A stretch of 64,000 nt of DNA from Lentilactobacillus senioris (GCF_026798195.1 NZ_JAPQEZ010000003.1:248001-312000); one strand, 5' to 3'. Counted from the stretch's first letter, positions 53,269 through 62,804 are shown. The notes: generated from the sequence alone by a model not told the origin. Translations and numbers: made by a program.

Positions 53269-53499
53269 TTAAAGTACCAACGGAATCTTTAATGTTTTTA
53301 CACCCGCTAAATCGTTGCCTTGTAAGCTATTAGCTGTTTTGATGGCCCCAACGGTGCTCTTGTCACGAAACTTAATCCAAATACTGTAAAGAGTTTCGCC
53401 TTCCGACACTTTATAGGTGGCAAAATCTGCAGTGCGTCCATTCACTTTAATTTGTCCCGCAATCTTTAGTTCTTCAGTTTTAACATTTTTCTTAGCCAT
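53269..53499 (-). CDS. Small LysM-like protein in the connector region
   Basis: The 76-residue protein has a single LysM-like fold: YKVSEGETLYSIWIKFRDKS, then ANSLQGNDLAGVKTLKIPL. LysM domains usually bind glycan, so its position among head-tail connector genes is odd; it may act as a structural module. Confidence 0.7.
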   Translation of the reverse strand: MAKKNVKTEELKIAGQIKVNGRTADFATYKVSEGETLYSIWIKFRDKSTVGAIKTANSLQGNDLAGVKTLKIPLVL

Positions 53500-53512
53500 T
53501 CATATCACCTTT

Positions 53513-53845
53513 CTAACAAAATCCGGTTACAGTGTTGGTGTAACCAAATTCGTTTAATAAATCTAAAAAATCGTCCCAGTAATGGTTTTTATCCGCATCG
53601 TCAGATCTGGAATAGCTTGCATCCTCAATTTTTACTGTTTTGAATTTATTCTTTGGTTGAATAAGATCCTTGAAGAGTAAATTACAAGCGTATAGGTACA
53701 ACGCTCGATTGATTGAAGTCCCCGGCCATTCATATTTGCTGACGATATTCTTTGCATCCGCTACGGCATCGATGATGTCGGCTGGATCAACAAACTTAAA
53801 TTGTGGGTTGCGGGTTATTCGGTCGATAACGTTTTGTTCGTCCAC
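53513..53845 (-). CDS. Head-tail connector protein (DUF4054-like)
   Basis: The 110-residue helical protein sits at the connector position. It has DPADIIDAVADAKNIVSKYE and NRALYLYACNLLFKDLI, as in DUF4054/gp6-like adaptors. Confidence 0.65.
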   Translation of the reverse strand: MDEQNVIDRITRNPQFKFVDPADIIDAVADAKNIVSKYEWPGTSINRALYLYACNLLFKDLIQPKNKFKTVKIEDASYSRSDDADKNHYWDDFLDLLNEFGYTNTVTGFC

Positions 53846-53848
53846 TAT

Positions 53849-54052
53849 CTACGCCCCCGAATCAGCATCTAAAACTGTAAATCCTTCAACAGCAACACGT
53901 GAAGACTCAGATAGATTATCACCGGTGTGGGTTACTTCATAGTCACCAGTTACTACAACAGTTCCGGCAGCTAACCCTGTAATTGCAACACCAGTATCAT
54001 CACCATTAAATGAGGGTGTAGACTCGCCCTTTTTATAAACATTGAGTTGCAT
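53849..54052 (-). CDS. Small Ig-like or decoration phage protein
   Basis: The 67-residue beta-rich protein (GDDTGVAITGLAAGTVVVTG, YEVTHTGDNLSES) looks like a single Ig-like domain. It lies between the capsid and connector genes. A capsid decoration role is an inference. Confidence 0.6.
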   Translation of the reverse strand: MQLNVYKKGESTPSFNGDDTGVAITGLAAGTVVVTGDYEVTHTGDNLSESSRVAVEGFTVLDADSGA

Positions 54053-54068
54053 TGGATTACCCCCCTAA

Positions 54069-55277
54069 CTACTTCTTGGTAGATTTAGTAGCGGTCTTCT
54101 TTTCTACTGAAGCCTTTTGTCCTTCAGTTTCAGTAGGTGGAGTTTCTGGTTCTTCCGGTTTAGTGATCGTCAAACGGAATACACTTTGTGATCCTTCAAA
54201 TGATGGTAAGCAGTTCATGGAAACTAAATCTTCAGTTTGAACTAATGAATCATTGAAGTATTCATGATAAGCAACACCGGTATCAAAGAATTGAACAGTG
54301 TTAGAAGCGATCTTACCATTACGTAAGCCTAATTCTTCTGGAGTTGGAGCAAATGCCATATGTCCAATTACTGAAGCTGATTGAACTAAACCAGTAGAAG
54401 ATGATCCAGTTTTAGCAAATTGTTGTGGAATTGGTGCATTCATAAGAACAACTTTACCTGGAGTTAAGAATGGTGTGAACTTGTCAGTACCAGTTGCTTC
54501 TTCATCAACAAATCCTTGGTCATACACTACTGGGATAACGTGTAGATTGCGAACAATAAAGTCAACCGCTTGGTCTTCGGTCATCATCATTTTAGAAGTA
54601 TCAAAATTAGCTGGCCAAAGTGTGGTCTTGATCCGTTCATTGTTTAACAGCATCCGGAAGGTGTCATCATTCATTAATACTTGATTAGGAGTAATACCTT
54701 TATGTTTCATAGCTGTAATTGCTTTTCGCATATCTTCGATCGGATTAGCGTTAGCAGTATCAGACCAGGCTACATCTACATCGGCATTTAAATCTTCATC
54801 AGTAGCATATTCAATTAGAGTATTAACACCGTTAGAACTTAGGTTGATTTTGCCAGTCATTAAGGCTTGCATTGCCATCCATTCACGACGAGTCCGCATG
54901 CCAAGTAGCATCTTAGTTTTATCATCAAATAAACCTAAGATTAATGATTTAACTAAGGTATCATCGCCATTGAATAGCGCACGGTTGATTTCTTCTAAGT
55001 CAGTTTCATTCAATGCTGAAGCTGACCGGAAAAAGTTAGTTTGGAAATATTCTTTATTGAATTTTTCACGATTCATAGGAATTGCTTGGGCATCATAAGT
55101 TGATGCTTTAGCCATAACTGGAGCACCTTGTTTTTGAGTAAGGTAAGAGAGCATATCAGTAGCAATCTTAGTTGCAGGGAAATAAGATTCACTTAAATAT
55201 GGTGGTAAAGTTAGCAACTTTCGTTCGTAATAAACGGACATTGCTTTCAAGTTGGTTAGTTCGTCAATATTAGCCAT
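54069..55277 (-). CDS. Major capsid protein
   Basis: The 402-residue protein occupies the major capsid position after the scaffold and decoration genes. It shows an HK97-type pattern (MAKASTYDAQAIPMNREKFN, GITPNQVLMNDDTFRMLL, APIPQQFAKTG). The C-terminal tail is Thr/Lys/Glu-rich (TPPTETEGQKASVEKK), which may be exposed on the head. Confidence 0.87.
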   Translation of the reverse strand: MANIDELTNLKAMSVYYERKLLTLPPYLSESYFPATKIATDMLSYLTQKQGAPVMAKASTYDAQAIPMNREKFNKEYFQTNFFRSASALNETDLEEINRALFNGDDTLVKSLILGLFDDKTKMLLGMRTRREWMAMQALMTGKINLSSNGVNTLIEYATDEDLNADVDVAWSDTANANPIEDMRKAITAMKHKGITPNQVLMNDDTFRMLLNNERIKTTLWPANFDTSKMMMTEDQAVDFIVRNLHVIPVVYDQGFVDEEATGTDKFTPFLTPGKVVLMNAPIPQQFAKTGSSSTGLVQSASVIGHMAFAPTPEELGLRNGKIASNTVQFFDTGVAYHEYFNDSLVQTEDLVSMNCLPSFEGSQSVFRLTITKPEEPETPPTETEGQKASVEKKTATKSTKK

Positions 55278-55290
55278 TAAAAAAATCCTC

Positions 55291-55659
55291 CTAAACTAAA
55301 ATAATGTGGGTAAGAGCTTTTTGAATTTCGTCAGTAAAAAGCGCTTGGACATCTTCAGCCATGTTGTCATAAGCAATGTCCCCACGTTTAATAACAGTTG
55401 CTGCCTTGGGGCCGTCAGTAATATCAACATTATGCATAGCGATCGCTTGAACCTTGGTAGCGTCGGTGACAGGGGTCAAAATAACTCCTGCGTTACGACG
55501 AAAGTCTTTATCTGCCCCTAGTGGAGTCCCCGCTTTGATAACTTTGCGTCCCTCTTCATTTGCTGTTGCCGCTTCATCATTCATTGTTGCTGGCAAGGTT
55601 AAGGCTTGAGCGAAATTCATTAAAATTTCTGGTTGAGTTTCGTAACTTCCGTGATACAT
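55291..55659 (-). CDS. Head decoration or head-fibre protein
   Basis: The 122-residue protein precedes the major capsid gene. It has a beta-rich pattern (GRKVIKAGTPLGADKDFRRN, TKVQAIAMHNVDI) consistent with a capsid-stabilising decoration protein. No exact family is recognised. Confidence 0.65.
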   Translation of the reverse strand: MYHGSYETQPEILMNFAQALTLPATMNDEAATANEEGRKVIKAGTPLGADKDFRRNAGVILTPVTDATKVQAIAMHNVDITDGPKAATVIKRGDIAYDNMAEDVQALFTDEIQKALTHIILV

Positions 55660-55673
55660 AGATATTTCCTCCT

Positions 55674-56186
55674 CTATTTTTGTGATCCAAATTGTTCATC
55701 CAGCATGTTGCCTAAGAAATCTTGTGGATTACCAATCTTGTCGCTTCTCGTGGTATTAAAGCCCGTATCAGTGCTTTTAGTTAGCGACTTCTTCAACGCT
55801 TCATCATGTGCCTGCATATAGTCCACAAAGGACTTAACATTGGCTTTAGTCACATCGTCGTTGTCTCCCACAAAGAAGCTTTCAAGACCATCAATTTCCA
55901 GATCGGATTCCTTGGCAATAGCTCTAGCCAAGCCTAACGATTCTTTGCGTTGCTGCTTAGCTAGTTGCTGTTTAACAACTTCTAGTTCGCTAGGCTCATC
56001 AGGTTCAGTTCCATCCGGTTTGTTAAATTGTTCAAACAACTTGTCCATTTTTTCGCCTAAATCATCTAGTTGAGCTAACTTTTCACGTAATTCTTTTTGA
56101 TCTACGTTCTTTGGTTCTGGGTTTCCACCCGCTAGTGGTTGTGGATCTGTTACTTCTGGTTCAGTAATAGTTGGATCTTCTGCCAT
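55674..56186 (-). CDS. Scaffold protein (DUF4355-like)
   Basis: The protein of about 170 residues is an acidic, helical capsid scaffold: a Pro/Thr-rich start, a coiled coil (LREKLAQLDDLGEKMDKLFE) and C-terminal DFLGNMLDEQFGSQK. ATG 56186 follows AAGGAGG. A longer frame to 56228 overlaps the MuF gene and starts without a binding site. Confidence 0.82.
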   Translation of the reverse strand: MAEDPTITEPEVTDPQPLAGGNPEPKNVDQKELREKLAQLDDLGEKMDKLFEQFNKPDGTEPDEPSELEVVKQQLAKQQRKESLGLARAIAKESDLEIDGLESFFVGDNDDVTKANVKSFVDYMQAHDEALKKSLTKSTDTGFNTTRSDKIGNPQDFLGNMLDEQFGSQK

Positions 56187-56200
56187 TGTTTGGCCTCCTT

Positions 56201-57124
56201 TTAGTAATAAATAACAAAGCAGCGACACCCTATATGTGGCTTACTAGGAATATCACTAGCTGCATATGGGTTCGCTCCTTGAGGTGACTTGCATGCCTGG
56301 CAAACATGAGAATCCTCAACTGTGTACCAGTCAGCGCGTTTCAGTTTCCAATGGGTAGCTAAAAAGGCACCGATAGCCGCAACTATCAATGCCTTTTCGT
56401 TTAGTAACAAAGCATGTACATAATATTTAATTGTCGAATCGCTAACCGACTTGACTGAATCTTCATTTAACCGACTCGTTTCATAAAATAGCTGATCATC
56501 TATCGAATCAACATCGATACCAGCCACCAATGCCTTATGAATGGCTTGATTAATCTTAGCTGCTAACGCGTCAGCCTTTAGCCATATCCGGCTGGATAAC
56601 GTTAAGTCTTGAGTTTCTCGATTGATAAAATTTTCAACAATATCATTAATCTGCTTGTCTAAGTCGCCATCGGGAATCCCATTGATTTTAATAACATTCC
56701 CCTGAAATGTGACCTCTTTACCAGCTTCAGCTTGAATTGCTTGTTTAATGAATGTCTCGGCGTCGATAGCCACTTTAGAGGTAATTACCTTGATGATTGA
56801 ACTAAGCAACGTCTCGCGGTCAAATCCAGCCATTTTTTGGGCTGATTTAATTCGATACTGTGCTTCGCTATTACCAGACAATAACTGCTTGTATTTTTTA
56901 ATGAATTTCTTCCAAGTAGTTAAGTCATCAGTATTTGGAGCAGTTCGCATGGCGTTAATCGCTAGCGTTCCGTCTTCGTTGTAATTATCAACAAAATAAC
57001 TCACGTATTGCCTAATATCAGCACTGGCACTGGTCAATAAGTTTGCTAGTGTATCAGCGTCACTAGAGTCATCAGCTCTGATTTCTCTTTCACGCTTCTT
57101 AGCTAATGATTTACTCGGTTTCAC
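56201..57124 (-). CDS. Minor head protein (SPP1 gp7/MuF type)
   Basis: The 307-residue protein carries the MuF signature at its C-terminus: KRADWYTVEDSHVCQAC, then SKPHIGCRCF. It has helical N-terminal portal-binding parts. It is probably injected with DNA. Directly after the portal gene and abutting it by 1 nt. Confidence 0.88.
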   Translation of the reverse strand: MKPSKSLAKKREREIRADDSSDADTLANLLTSASADIRQYVSYFVDNYNEDGTLAINAMRTAPNTDDLTTWKKFIKKYKQLLSGNSEAQYRIKSAQKMAGFDRETLLSSIIKVITSKVAIDAETFIKQAIQAEAGKEVTFQGNVIKINGIPDGDLDKQINDIVENFINRETQDLTLSSRIWLKADALAAKINQAIHKALVAGIDVDSIDDQLFYETSRLNEDSVKSVSDSTIKYYVHALLLNEKALIVAAIGAFLATHWKLKRADWYTVEDSHVCQACKSPQGANPYAASDIPSKPHIGCRCFVIYY

Positions 57125-58692
57125 TAAGCATCACCGCCTTTTGGTGGCTCATCTTGACCATTACTTGAAGGTTCTTCCTCGGAATCTGGTTCATCAAACA
57201 TTGTCATACGTTTTTCAGCCTCTTCTTCCTCTGCCTTAAGCTCATCATCAATGTTTTGAACTCGGCTTAAGTAACTAATCAACGTTCGCTTAGAAACAAT
57301 ACCATTGAGATTTCTAACAATGGTGGATTCATCAACTTCCGAGTGTGGGACGTTAGGCGTAAATTCGACTTTTATATCACGAATAATATCGGCAATTTCT
57401 TTATCGTTACCAAGATTATTGTGCTTTAAGATAATCCGTAGTAATCGCTTAATAGTCTTGCGCATTTTTTCGCCCTTGGTAGACGCAGCCATTAGCATGG
57501 GTTGCATCTTCTGGGTTAAAGCAAAACCTGAAGCAGCAGTACTGATATTAGGATCGGCAAGGTTAACAACTTGAGCGCCATCATAAATCTTATCGGACAA
57601 ATGCTTCAAAGTGTTTTCTTGTAGTCCATCACCATCTGGTTTCTGCAAATACTTAACTTCCGGGTTAATCTTTGGATCTGTATTTTGTACCTGCATAACT
57701 CGCCAGCGTTTAACCTCTTGCTTTTGCAATGGTGAAAAGTCAGCCACACCCATAGTTAGCAAGATAGCATTTGAGAAGTTGTCGTTATCATCAACCTTTT
57801 CGGACATTACTTTATCTTGGGCATCAATTAGCGATACTAAATCATCAAACATCCCTAAGCGTTCATCATTCTCAGGTAACTCTGTGATAAATTCCATGCC
57901 CACAGTGTTGTCGATAACATTCTCATTCCATTTGACACTAGCTTCAAATCCACCCGCAGCTGCTAAATCTTCATCACTAAATTTATAAATCTTAGTTGGC
58001 GTGTGAAGCATCCCAAATTGACGACCATCAACCTTTTCAAAGGTAAACCCAAATAGCGGTCTGCTATCTTCATTATTGCTATAAACCACAAAGGCATTTT
58101 CAGGGGCTTTATGCGTGAACTTGAGTGTCTTTCCATCGTCGTTAGCAATATAAGCTACTAGGTAACTACGCCCATAAATATCAGCCTTTTTAGCCAGTTC
58201 ATAGAAAACATCGTCAGAATCACTATCAGATAATGATTGGGCAATCAGCTCGTTAATTTCACTGACTTTACTTTCGGCAACGTTTTTATCACTGTTTGGT
58301 GCATAGGTGATTTTAGGTGGAATGCCGATAAAGAAACCACTAAACGTATTAACTAAGTTACGGGCCACATTAACTACCACTCGGTTCTTATCTGGGTCAA
58401 TGGTACTAAACTGAGTCCTATCCCTTATCGCTTCATGGTCACCCTTGTAGTAACGCATTTTTAAATGGTACTGGTTGCGTAACATAGTGTCATAAGTGCT
58501 TAGCATTACACTAACTTCATCAAGATTTTGCTCAATATCAAAATCCGGCGAACAACGTGGTACGTCATTATCATCTAGATAAACATGCTCAGATAACCAA
58601 CGATTGCTTTCGCCAGTTATACCACCACTAATAAATCGACTAGGACCATCACGATCCTTTAAATATCGAGAAATAGAACTTAATTGTGTCAT
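57124..58692 (-). CDS. Phage portal protein (SPP1 gp6 type)
   Basis: The 522-residue portal has LKMRYYKGDHEAIRDRTQ, NLVNTFSGFFIGIPPKITY and SGFALTQKMQPMLMAAST of the SPP1-like portal family. It forms the 12-fold ring at the capsid vertex. The acidic C-terminus (about 480-522) is typical. Confidence 0.93.
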   Translation of the reverse strand: MTQLSSISRYLKDRDGPSRFISGGITGESNRWLSEHVYLDDNDVPRCSPDFDIEQNLDEVSVMLSTYDTMLRNQYHLKMRYYKGDHEAIRDRTQFSTIDPDKNRVVVNVARNLVNTFSGFFIGIPPKITYAPNSDKNVAESKVSEINELIAQSLSDSDSDDVFYELAKKADIYGRSYLVAYIANDDGKTLKFTHKAPENAFVVYSNNEDSRPLFGFTFEKVDGRQFGMLHTPTKIYKFSDEDLAAAGGFEASVKWNENVIDNTVGMEFITELPENDERLGMFDDLVSLIDAQDKVMSEKVDDNDNFSNAILLTMGVADFSPLQKQEVKRWRVMQVQNTDPKINPEVKYLQKPDGDGLQENTLKHLSDKIYDGAQVVNLADPNISTAASGFALTQKMQPMLMAASTKGEKMRKTIKRLLRIILKHNNLGNDKEIADIIRDIKVEFTPNVPHSEVDESTIVRNLNGIVSKRTLISYLSRVQNIDDELKAEEEEAEKRMTMFDEPDSEEEPSSNGQDEPPKGGDA

Positions 58693-58708
58693 TTAGGCTA
58701 CCTCCTTT

Positions 58709-60172
58709 CTAATAAAAAAGCCGGTCATGACTGACGGCTACTTGCGCTGGCTGTGCTGCAACTTCACGACTTAATGCTTGAGTCATCGAATCAACCTCAT
58801 CGTCGTGTTCCATATTAGGAAAACCGGTCCATTCATCTAACATTTCGAGTACCCAAGGCTGCCATTTCGGATGTGGTAAATAGATATTTCCAGCCTCATA
58901 AAAAGGAACCACTACATTAGCCCGAGTGACTTTATCGCCCTCCGGAACTACTGGAATGATTCCTGATACTACATTTCGAATTGTGTTAATAATGGCTGAT
59001 CCATTCGCCTTATCTTCAATGTAAATGGCTTTGGCTTGTGGTTGCCGTTGATGCATACTCATAATCGCTTTTAACTGATCATTAAATGCCATTCGGTCAT
59101 GTACTCGATCAAGCAAGTAGAAGTTGGCCCCTTGCTTACCCCATGTTTGACCAGCCACATAATCACTAGTATCCGACATTGTAAAAGTAAGATCCCAACT
59201 ACTCCAAGACTTATCTAACTTAGGCAAAATAGCTACTGATTCATCATGATCTAACCCCAATCTAGTAGCTGTTGCCCCGTCAGGTAGATAGTAATGCACT
59301 TGATTAGCTTTAAAGATATTCCCACCGTCTAGTACTGGTCTTTGCTGGTATAATGCTGCCCATGTTTTAGAGCCAGATACTCGCATAGTTTGTTCTGCCC
59401 ACTCCTTGCCTTTATTCATAGGCGGGAACGGGCATAATGGTTCGCCAACTTCACGGCCTAGCATATCGTTTTCCTCAGCAATCGCCGGCAACTTGATTTC
59501 TTCCCACGGTAACGCCATTTCCTTTAATAGCCGACCAGCTAAATCATCAACGTTCCAGCGAGTCATAATTACTATAACTGATCCAGTGGCTGATAAACGA
59601 CTATAGAAACTAGCCTGCCACTCATCCCAAATTTTATTGCGAATTGTGGTTGAGTTAGCGTCCTGCATACCTTTAATTGGATCATCAATAATCAATAAAT
59701 CAGAATGCTTACCAGTAGCTGAACCTAAAATAGTGGTTGAATGCATAGCACCACGGTGGTTAGCGATTTGCCATTCATTGCTCGTATGCTTAGTAGGAGA
59801 ACTGGTTAATCCGTACATATCTCTACCAAATTCATTAAACTTAGCTAGGTTACGACTACCAAAGCGTTGTGCTAAATCATCAGAATAACTAGCTACCATA
59901 ACTTCTTTTTCGGGATGTTTCATCAAATAATAACTAGGAAAAGTTTCCGTGATAGTAGTCGACTTGCCATGTTGTGGCGGCATTTCAACAATTAAAAAAC
60001 GACGCTCACCATCAGCAATAGGCTGCAGAGCGTCGCATAATAATTTTGTATGTGGAAATAACTTCATTTGATAATCTTGGGACATCTGGAAATAATCAGC
60101 ATAACTGCGTCTAGCTAACTCTAACCGTGACTGCTTAGCAATCGCTGCACGTTCACTCTTCGTTAGGCTCAT
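58709..60172 (-). CDS. terL: Large terminase subunit
   Basis: The 487-residue packaging motor has Walker A MPPQHGKSTT, Walker B LLIIDDPIKG and a nuclease part with SSWDLTFTMSDTSDYVAG, IYIEDKANGSAI and HDDEVDSMTQAL. It overlaps terS by 20 nt. It is unrelated in detail to the broken TerL at 27010. Confidence 0.94.
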   Translation of the reverse strand: MSLTKSERAAIAKQSRLELARRSYADYFQMSQDYQMKLFPHTKLLCDALQPIADGERRFLIVEMPPQHGKSTTITETFPSYYLMKHPEKEVMVASYSDDLAQRFGSRNLAKFNEFGRDMYGLTSSPTKHTSNEWQIANHRGAMHSTTILGSATGKHSDLLIIDDPIKGMQDANSTTIRNKIWDEWQASFYSRLSATGSVIVIMTRWNVDDLAGRLLKEMALPWEEIKLPAIAEENDMLGREVGEPLCPFPPMNKGKEWAEQTMRVSGSKTWAALYQQRPVLDGGNIFKANQVHYYLPDGATATRLGLDHDESVAILPKLDKSWSSWDLTFTMSDTSDYVAGQTWGKQGANFYLLDRVHDRMAFNDQLKAIMSMHQRQPQAKAIYIEDKANGSAIINTIRNVVSGIIPVVPEGDKVTRANVVVPFYEAGNIYLPHPKWQPWVLEMLDEWTGFPNMEHDDEVDSMTQALSREVAAQPAQVAVSHDRLFY

Positions 60173-60629
60173 TAGCTAATCGCCTCAATTCTTCAGTACT
60201 CAACTCTTTTAAGTTAGGTATATTTAAGCCGCCTGATACATCAATATCTTGCTTATCACGCCACTTTTCAGGTTTCCTGTTCTTCAGCCAGAATATTTGG
60301 GCCGTGGTATCTGGTGGCACTTCTTTTTCTACTTCTTTAAATACCTCAAGTCTTCCTGACTCTTCCGATACAGCCTTAGTAACTTCGATAGTTGTATAGC
60401 CTAACGCTCGCCTTAGCAAGGCGTTTTCAACTTGATAGTCAACAACCTCTTTACCCTTTTTTAAGGCGTCGGAAATGTCGGGATACTTTCTTTCCCAGTC
60501 ATACAAAGTCGTCCTATTAACGCCCATATTTTGCGATATTTGTTCATCAGTGAGGCCATCACGAGCCCAACCTTCAATTTTGATTAATCCTTCCGGTGTT
60601 AACCACTCTTGATATTTTCCTTTTGCCAT
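60153..60629 (-). CDS. terS: Small terminase subunit
   Basis: The 158-residue protein has a helix-turn-helix (GLTDEQISQNMGVNRTTLYD) and an oligomerisation part (LLRRALGYTTIEVTK). It recognises the packaging site. It is preceded by small membrane-protein genes. Confidence 0.9.
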   Translation of the reverse strand: MAKGKYQEWLTPEGLIKIEGWARDGLTDEQISQNMGVNRTTLYDWERKYPDISDALKKGKEVVDYQVENALLRRALGYTTIEVTKAVSEESGRLEVFKEVEKEVPPDTTAQIFWLKNRKPEKWRDKQDIDVSGGLNIPNLKELSTEELRRLANEPNEE

Positions 60630-60643
60630 GACGCCCCACCTCC

Positions 60644-61522
60644 TTAAATATTTTTTTCTGATATGTTTGTTATTCTCTCAAATGTATCTGGCTCGAATTC
60701 TAACCATCCTGGAATCCATCCAGGTTTAACTTCCTGATCACTAGATGGATTCCCTGTTCGAATTTCCCAAACATTCGTTGTTTGAAAATGATCGTATTGG
60801 TAATATAACCTTTCATACCTCGTTTTAACCCAAAAATTCATTGTTTGAATTTCCCAACCAGATTGATTAATGAAAAAACGAGGAATATAAAAAGCGAAAT
60901 CATTGGCAGGTATTAACGGGATTTCTATTGTTTCATCTTTGTTTTTATAATCATTTGAAATAGATATAGTAACCTTAACATTCAAAATAGCTCTGTCAGA
61001 TTGATTAGTAATCTTAATAGCTTTAACATATGTAGGCAATGATTCCTTAAAACCAGACACTGCATTGATGCTCAATAATGTGCCAATACTATGTTTTTTT
61101 ATGAAATCTTCAGTTTGAATTTCATCATAATTATTAATATAAAGATAATTCCAGTCTTGAATAGCATTTACATTAAAAACATCATATTGAACAATAAAAT
61201 CCGGCCTGGCACCATATCTCTCTATTCTATGATTTTCATTTAATTGAGTTTTAAACTCTTTTTGGTTTTCTTTTATTTGTTTTTGGAGATTTTTATTGTC
61301 ATGCTCAAATTGAAGCCTTAATGACCAATAAACACCACCTATTGAAACAATAGCGCCAAGGTATCCACCCCAGAACCCAAGCCAATCACTACCTTTTCCA
61401 GTAGCTCCATCGAATAATCCGCTCAACATAAAAGCCTCTACTATCATTGGAATTACAAAAATAAATATAAAAACAAAGACAGCGATATTCCTAATAGTTT
61501 TATTTTTATACTTAAAATCCAC
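60644..61522 (-). CDS. Phage two-helix membrane protein with soluble domain
   Basis: The protein of about 292 residues has two N-terminal transmembrane segments (about 14-35 and 44-66, GSDWLGFWGGYLGAIVSIGG), a coiled coil (DNKNLQKQIKENQKEFKTQL) and a beta-rich C-terminal domain. The best start is GTG 61522 behind AGGAG. It resembles the genes at 28060 and 62204 in the first 60 residues. Function is unknown. Confidence 0.72.
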   Translation of the reverse strand: MDFKYKNKTIRNIAVFVFIFIFVIPMIVEAFMLSGLFDGATGKGSDWLGFWGGYLGAIVSIGGVYWSLRLQFEHDNKNLQKQIKENQKEFKTQLNENHRIERYGARPDFIVQYDVFNVNAIQDWNYLYINNYDEIQTEDFIKKHSIGTLLSINAVSGFKESLPTYVKAIKITNQSDRAILNVKVTISISNDYKNKDETIEIPLIPANDFAFYIPRFFINQSGWEIQTMNFWVKTRYERLYYQYDHFQTTNVWEIRTGNPSSDQEVKPGWIPGWLEFEPDTFERITNISEKNI

Positions 61523-61578
61523 TTTCAACACTCCTAAAATTTTATTAATTTAAGAGTATCAAAATATAGTAACCATAG

Positions 61579-61659
61579 CTATTCATCTTTATGTTTATTT
61601 TCGTAAGCCATAGCGGCTGCAACTACAACAATGAACGCCACAACGAAAATATTTAGCAT
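61579..61659 (-). CDS. Tiny phage membrane protein (26 residues)
   Basis: MLNIFVVAFIVVVAAAMAY followed by a charged tail. ATG 61659 lies 4 nt after the stop of the 37-residue gene, and the series of touching frames favours translation. Confidence 0.5.
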   Translation of the reverse strand: MLNIFVVAFIVVVAAAMAYENKHKDE

Positions 61660-61662
61660 TAG

Positions 61663-61776
61663 TCAAATGCCACTATAAATAATAATTGGTAACCAAGTAA
61701 TAGTAGACCAACCTAATGCCTTACATAAAATCAATGCTAGTAATATGAACCATGCTAATTTATTAACGAGTCCCAT
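61663..61776 (-). CDS. Small phage membrane protein (37 residues)
   Basis: MGLVNKLAWFILLALILCKA with two short hydrophobic parts; starts inside the preceding gene (overlap 14 nt) behind AAGGTGAAG. Confidence 0.55.
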   Translation of the reverse strand: MGLVNKLAWFILLALILCKALGWSTITWLPIIIYSGI

Positions 61777-61918
61777 TGAACTTCACCTTATCCCTTTTAT
61801 TTTTATCCTTTTTCTTACTTGATTTAGCTAACTTCCTCTTCTCATCCAATTCACGTTGCAACTTACGGTCTTCTTGGACTTCTTCCCAGCTAGCAAAGTA
61901 TCCATCCACTCTAGTCAT
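61763..61918 (-). CDS. Small charged phage protein (51 residues)
   Basis: A basic helical protein (VDGYFASWEEVQEDRKLQRE, then a Lys-rich tail). ATG 61918 overlaps the previous stop by 8 nt. Such proteins are frequent before terS in Lactobacillus phages. An in-frame ATG at 61927 is also possible. Confidence 0.6.
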   Translation of the reverse strand: MTRVDGYFASWEEVQEDRKLQRELDEKRKLAKSSKKKDKNKRDKVKFNGTR

Positions 61919-62132
61919 GCTTGACATGATGAATCACCAACTTGTCCTCGTTGTAGAGAGCAATATCTCCACTTCTAACACGCTTACCTTGGATAAACAG
62001 CGGAGCATTCTTCTTACTGTAATCAATATCCAGTTCCACACTGTTCACGGCTTCCTCAGTGCAGACATCTAACAGCTGGTAAAGCAGTGCATGACCGTCA
62101 TCGTGCAAACTATGTAACTTTAGTTTTCGCAT
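61911..62132 (-). CDS. Phage hypothetical protein (73 residues)
   Basis: The soluble alpha/beta protein (MRKLKLHSLHDDGHALLYQL) has GGAGGAT upstream and heads the small-gene chain leading to terS. No domain is recognised. Confidence 0.68.
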   Translation of the reverse strand: MRKLKLHSLHDDGHALLYQLLDVCTEEAVNSVELDIDYSKKNAPLFIQGKRVRSGDIALYNEDKLVIHHVKHD

Positions 62133-62157
62133 GTTATCCTCCTCTTAATTTTGGGTA

Positions 62158-62182
62158 CAAAAAAACAGCCTACGGGCTGTTT
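62158..62182 (-). terminator. Terminator after the 177-residue membrane gene
   Basis: Hairpin AACAGCC/GGCTGTT followed by seven T on the minus strand. Confidence 0.85.
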
Positions 62183-62203
62183 AATTTGCGAAGCATCTAA
62201 CTG

Positions 62204-62734
62204 TTATAAATTCGTCAATTTATTATCCGAATCACGTATTTTAATTTCATAGTTTTTATTACTTAACTGTTTATTAAAATTCGACGATAGAACATGTACA
62301 TCATAGCTTTCACCGACCTGTAAAGTAATCCAAGTTACGTAATTATTATCTTTATCAGCAACAGTATATCCATCGTTTAACTTAGAATTATCACTTTCCG
62401 TTTCAGAATTATCACTTTTTTCTTTTTGTATAACTTTCACAAACGGAAGAAATGTTATGGGTGCTGTTCCAGCATTTACTATTGTCATATGCTTCTCATC
62501 GCCTTTTGCCCACCTAAATACTTTTAATTTACCTTTTTTATTGGTAGCCAAATATAAGGAAACGATCACAGCCATTAGGGTACCGATGGCACTGGCCCAT
62601 TCACCCAGATCACCAAATGCGTCTGGGTTGTCATTAATTAAAAACCATGTGGGAATAATTGCCCCAAGTACAAATCCTAAAACAGCGTAAAAGAATTTAC
62701 TATCCAATAAAAAATCTTTAAACCTTTTCTTCAC
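62204..62734 (-). CDS. Phage two-helix membrane protein (moron-like)
   Basis: The protein of about 176 residues has two transmembrane segments (about 13-32 and 40-62, FGDLGEWASAIGTLMAVIVS) and a small beta-rich domain containing a Ser/Asp/Glu repeat (DNSETESDNS). GTG 62734 is best spaced from GGAGG. It ends in its own terminator, so it is a separate transcription unit. It is a shorter relative of the genes at 28060 and 60644. Confidence 0.72.
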   Translation of the reverse strand: MKKRFKDFLLDSKFFYAVLGFVLGAIIPTWFLINDNPDAFGDLGEWASAIGTLMAVIVSLYLATNKKGKLKVFRWAKGDEKHMTIVNAGTAPITFLPFVKVIQKEKSDNSETESDNSKLNDGYTVADKDNNYVTWITLQVGESYDVHVLSSNFNKQLSNKNYEIKIRDSDNKLTNL

Positions 62735-62804
62735 TACCATTCCTCCAAACTAATACTTCTAATAGAATATCAGAATAATAGTTTGAATAAAATGATAATT
62801 AAAA

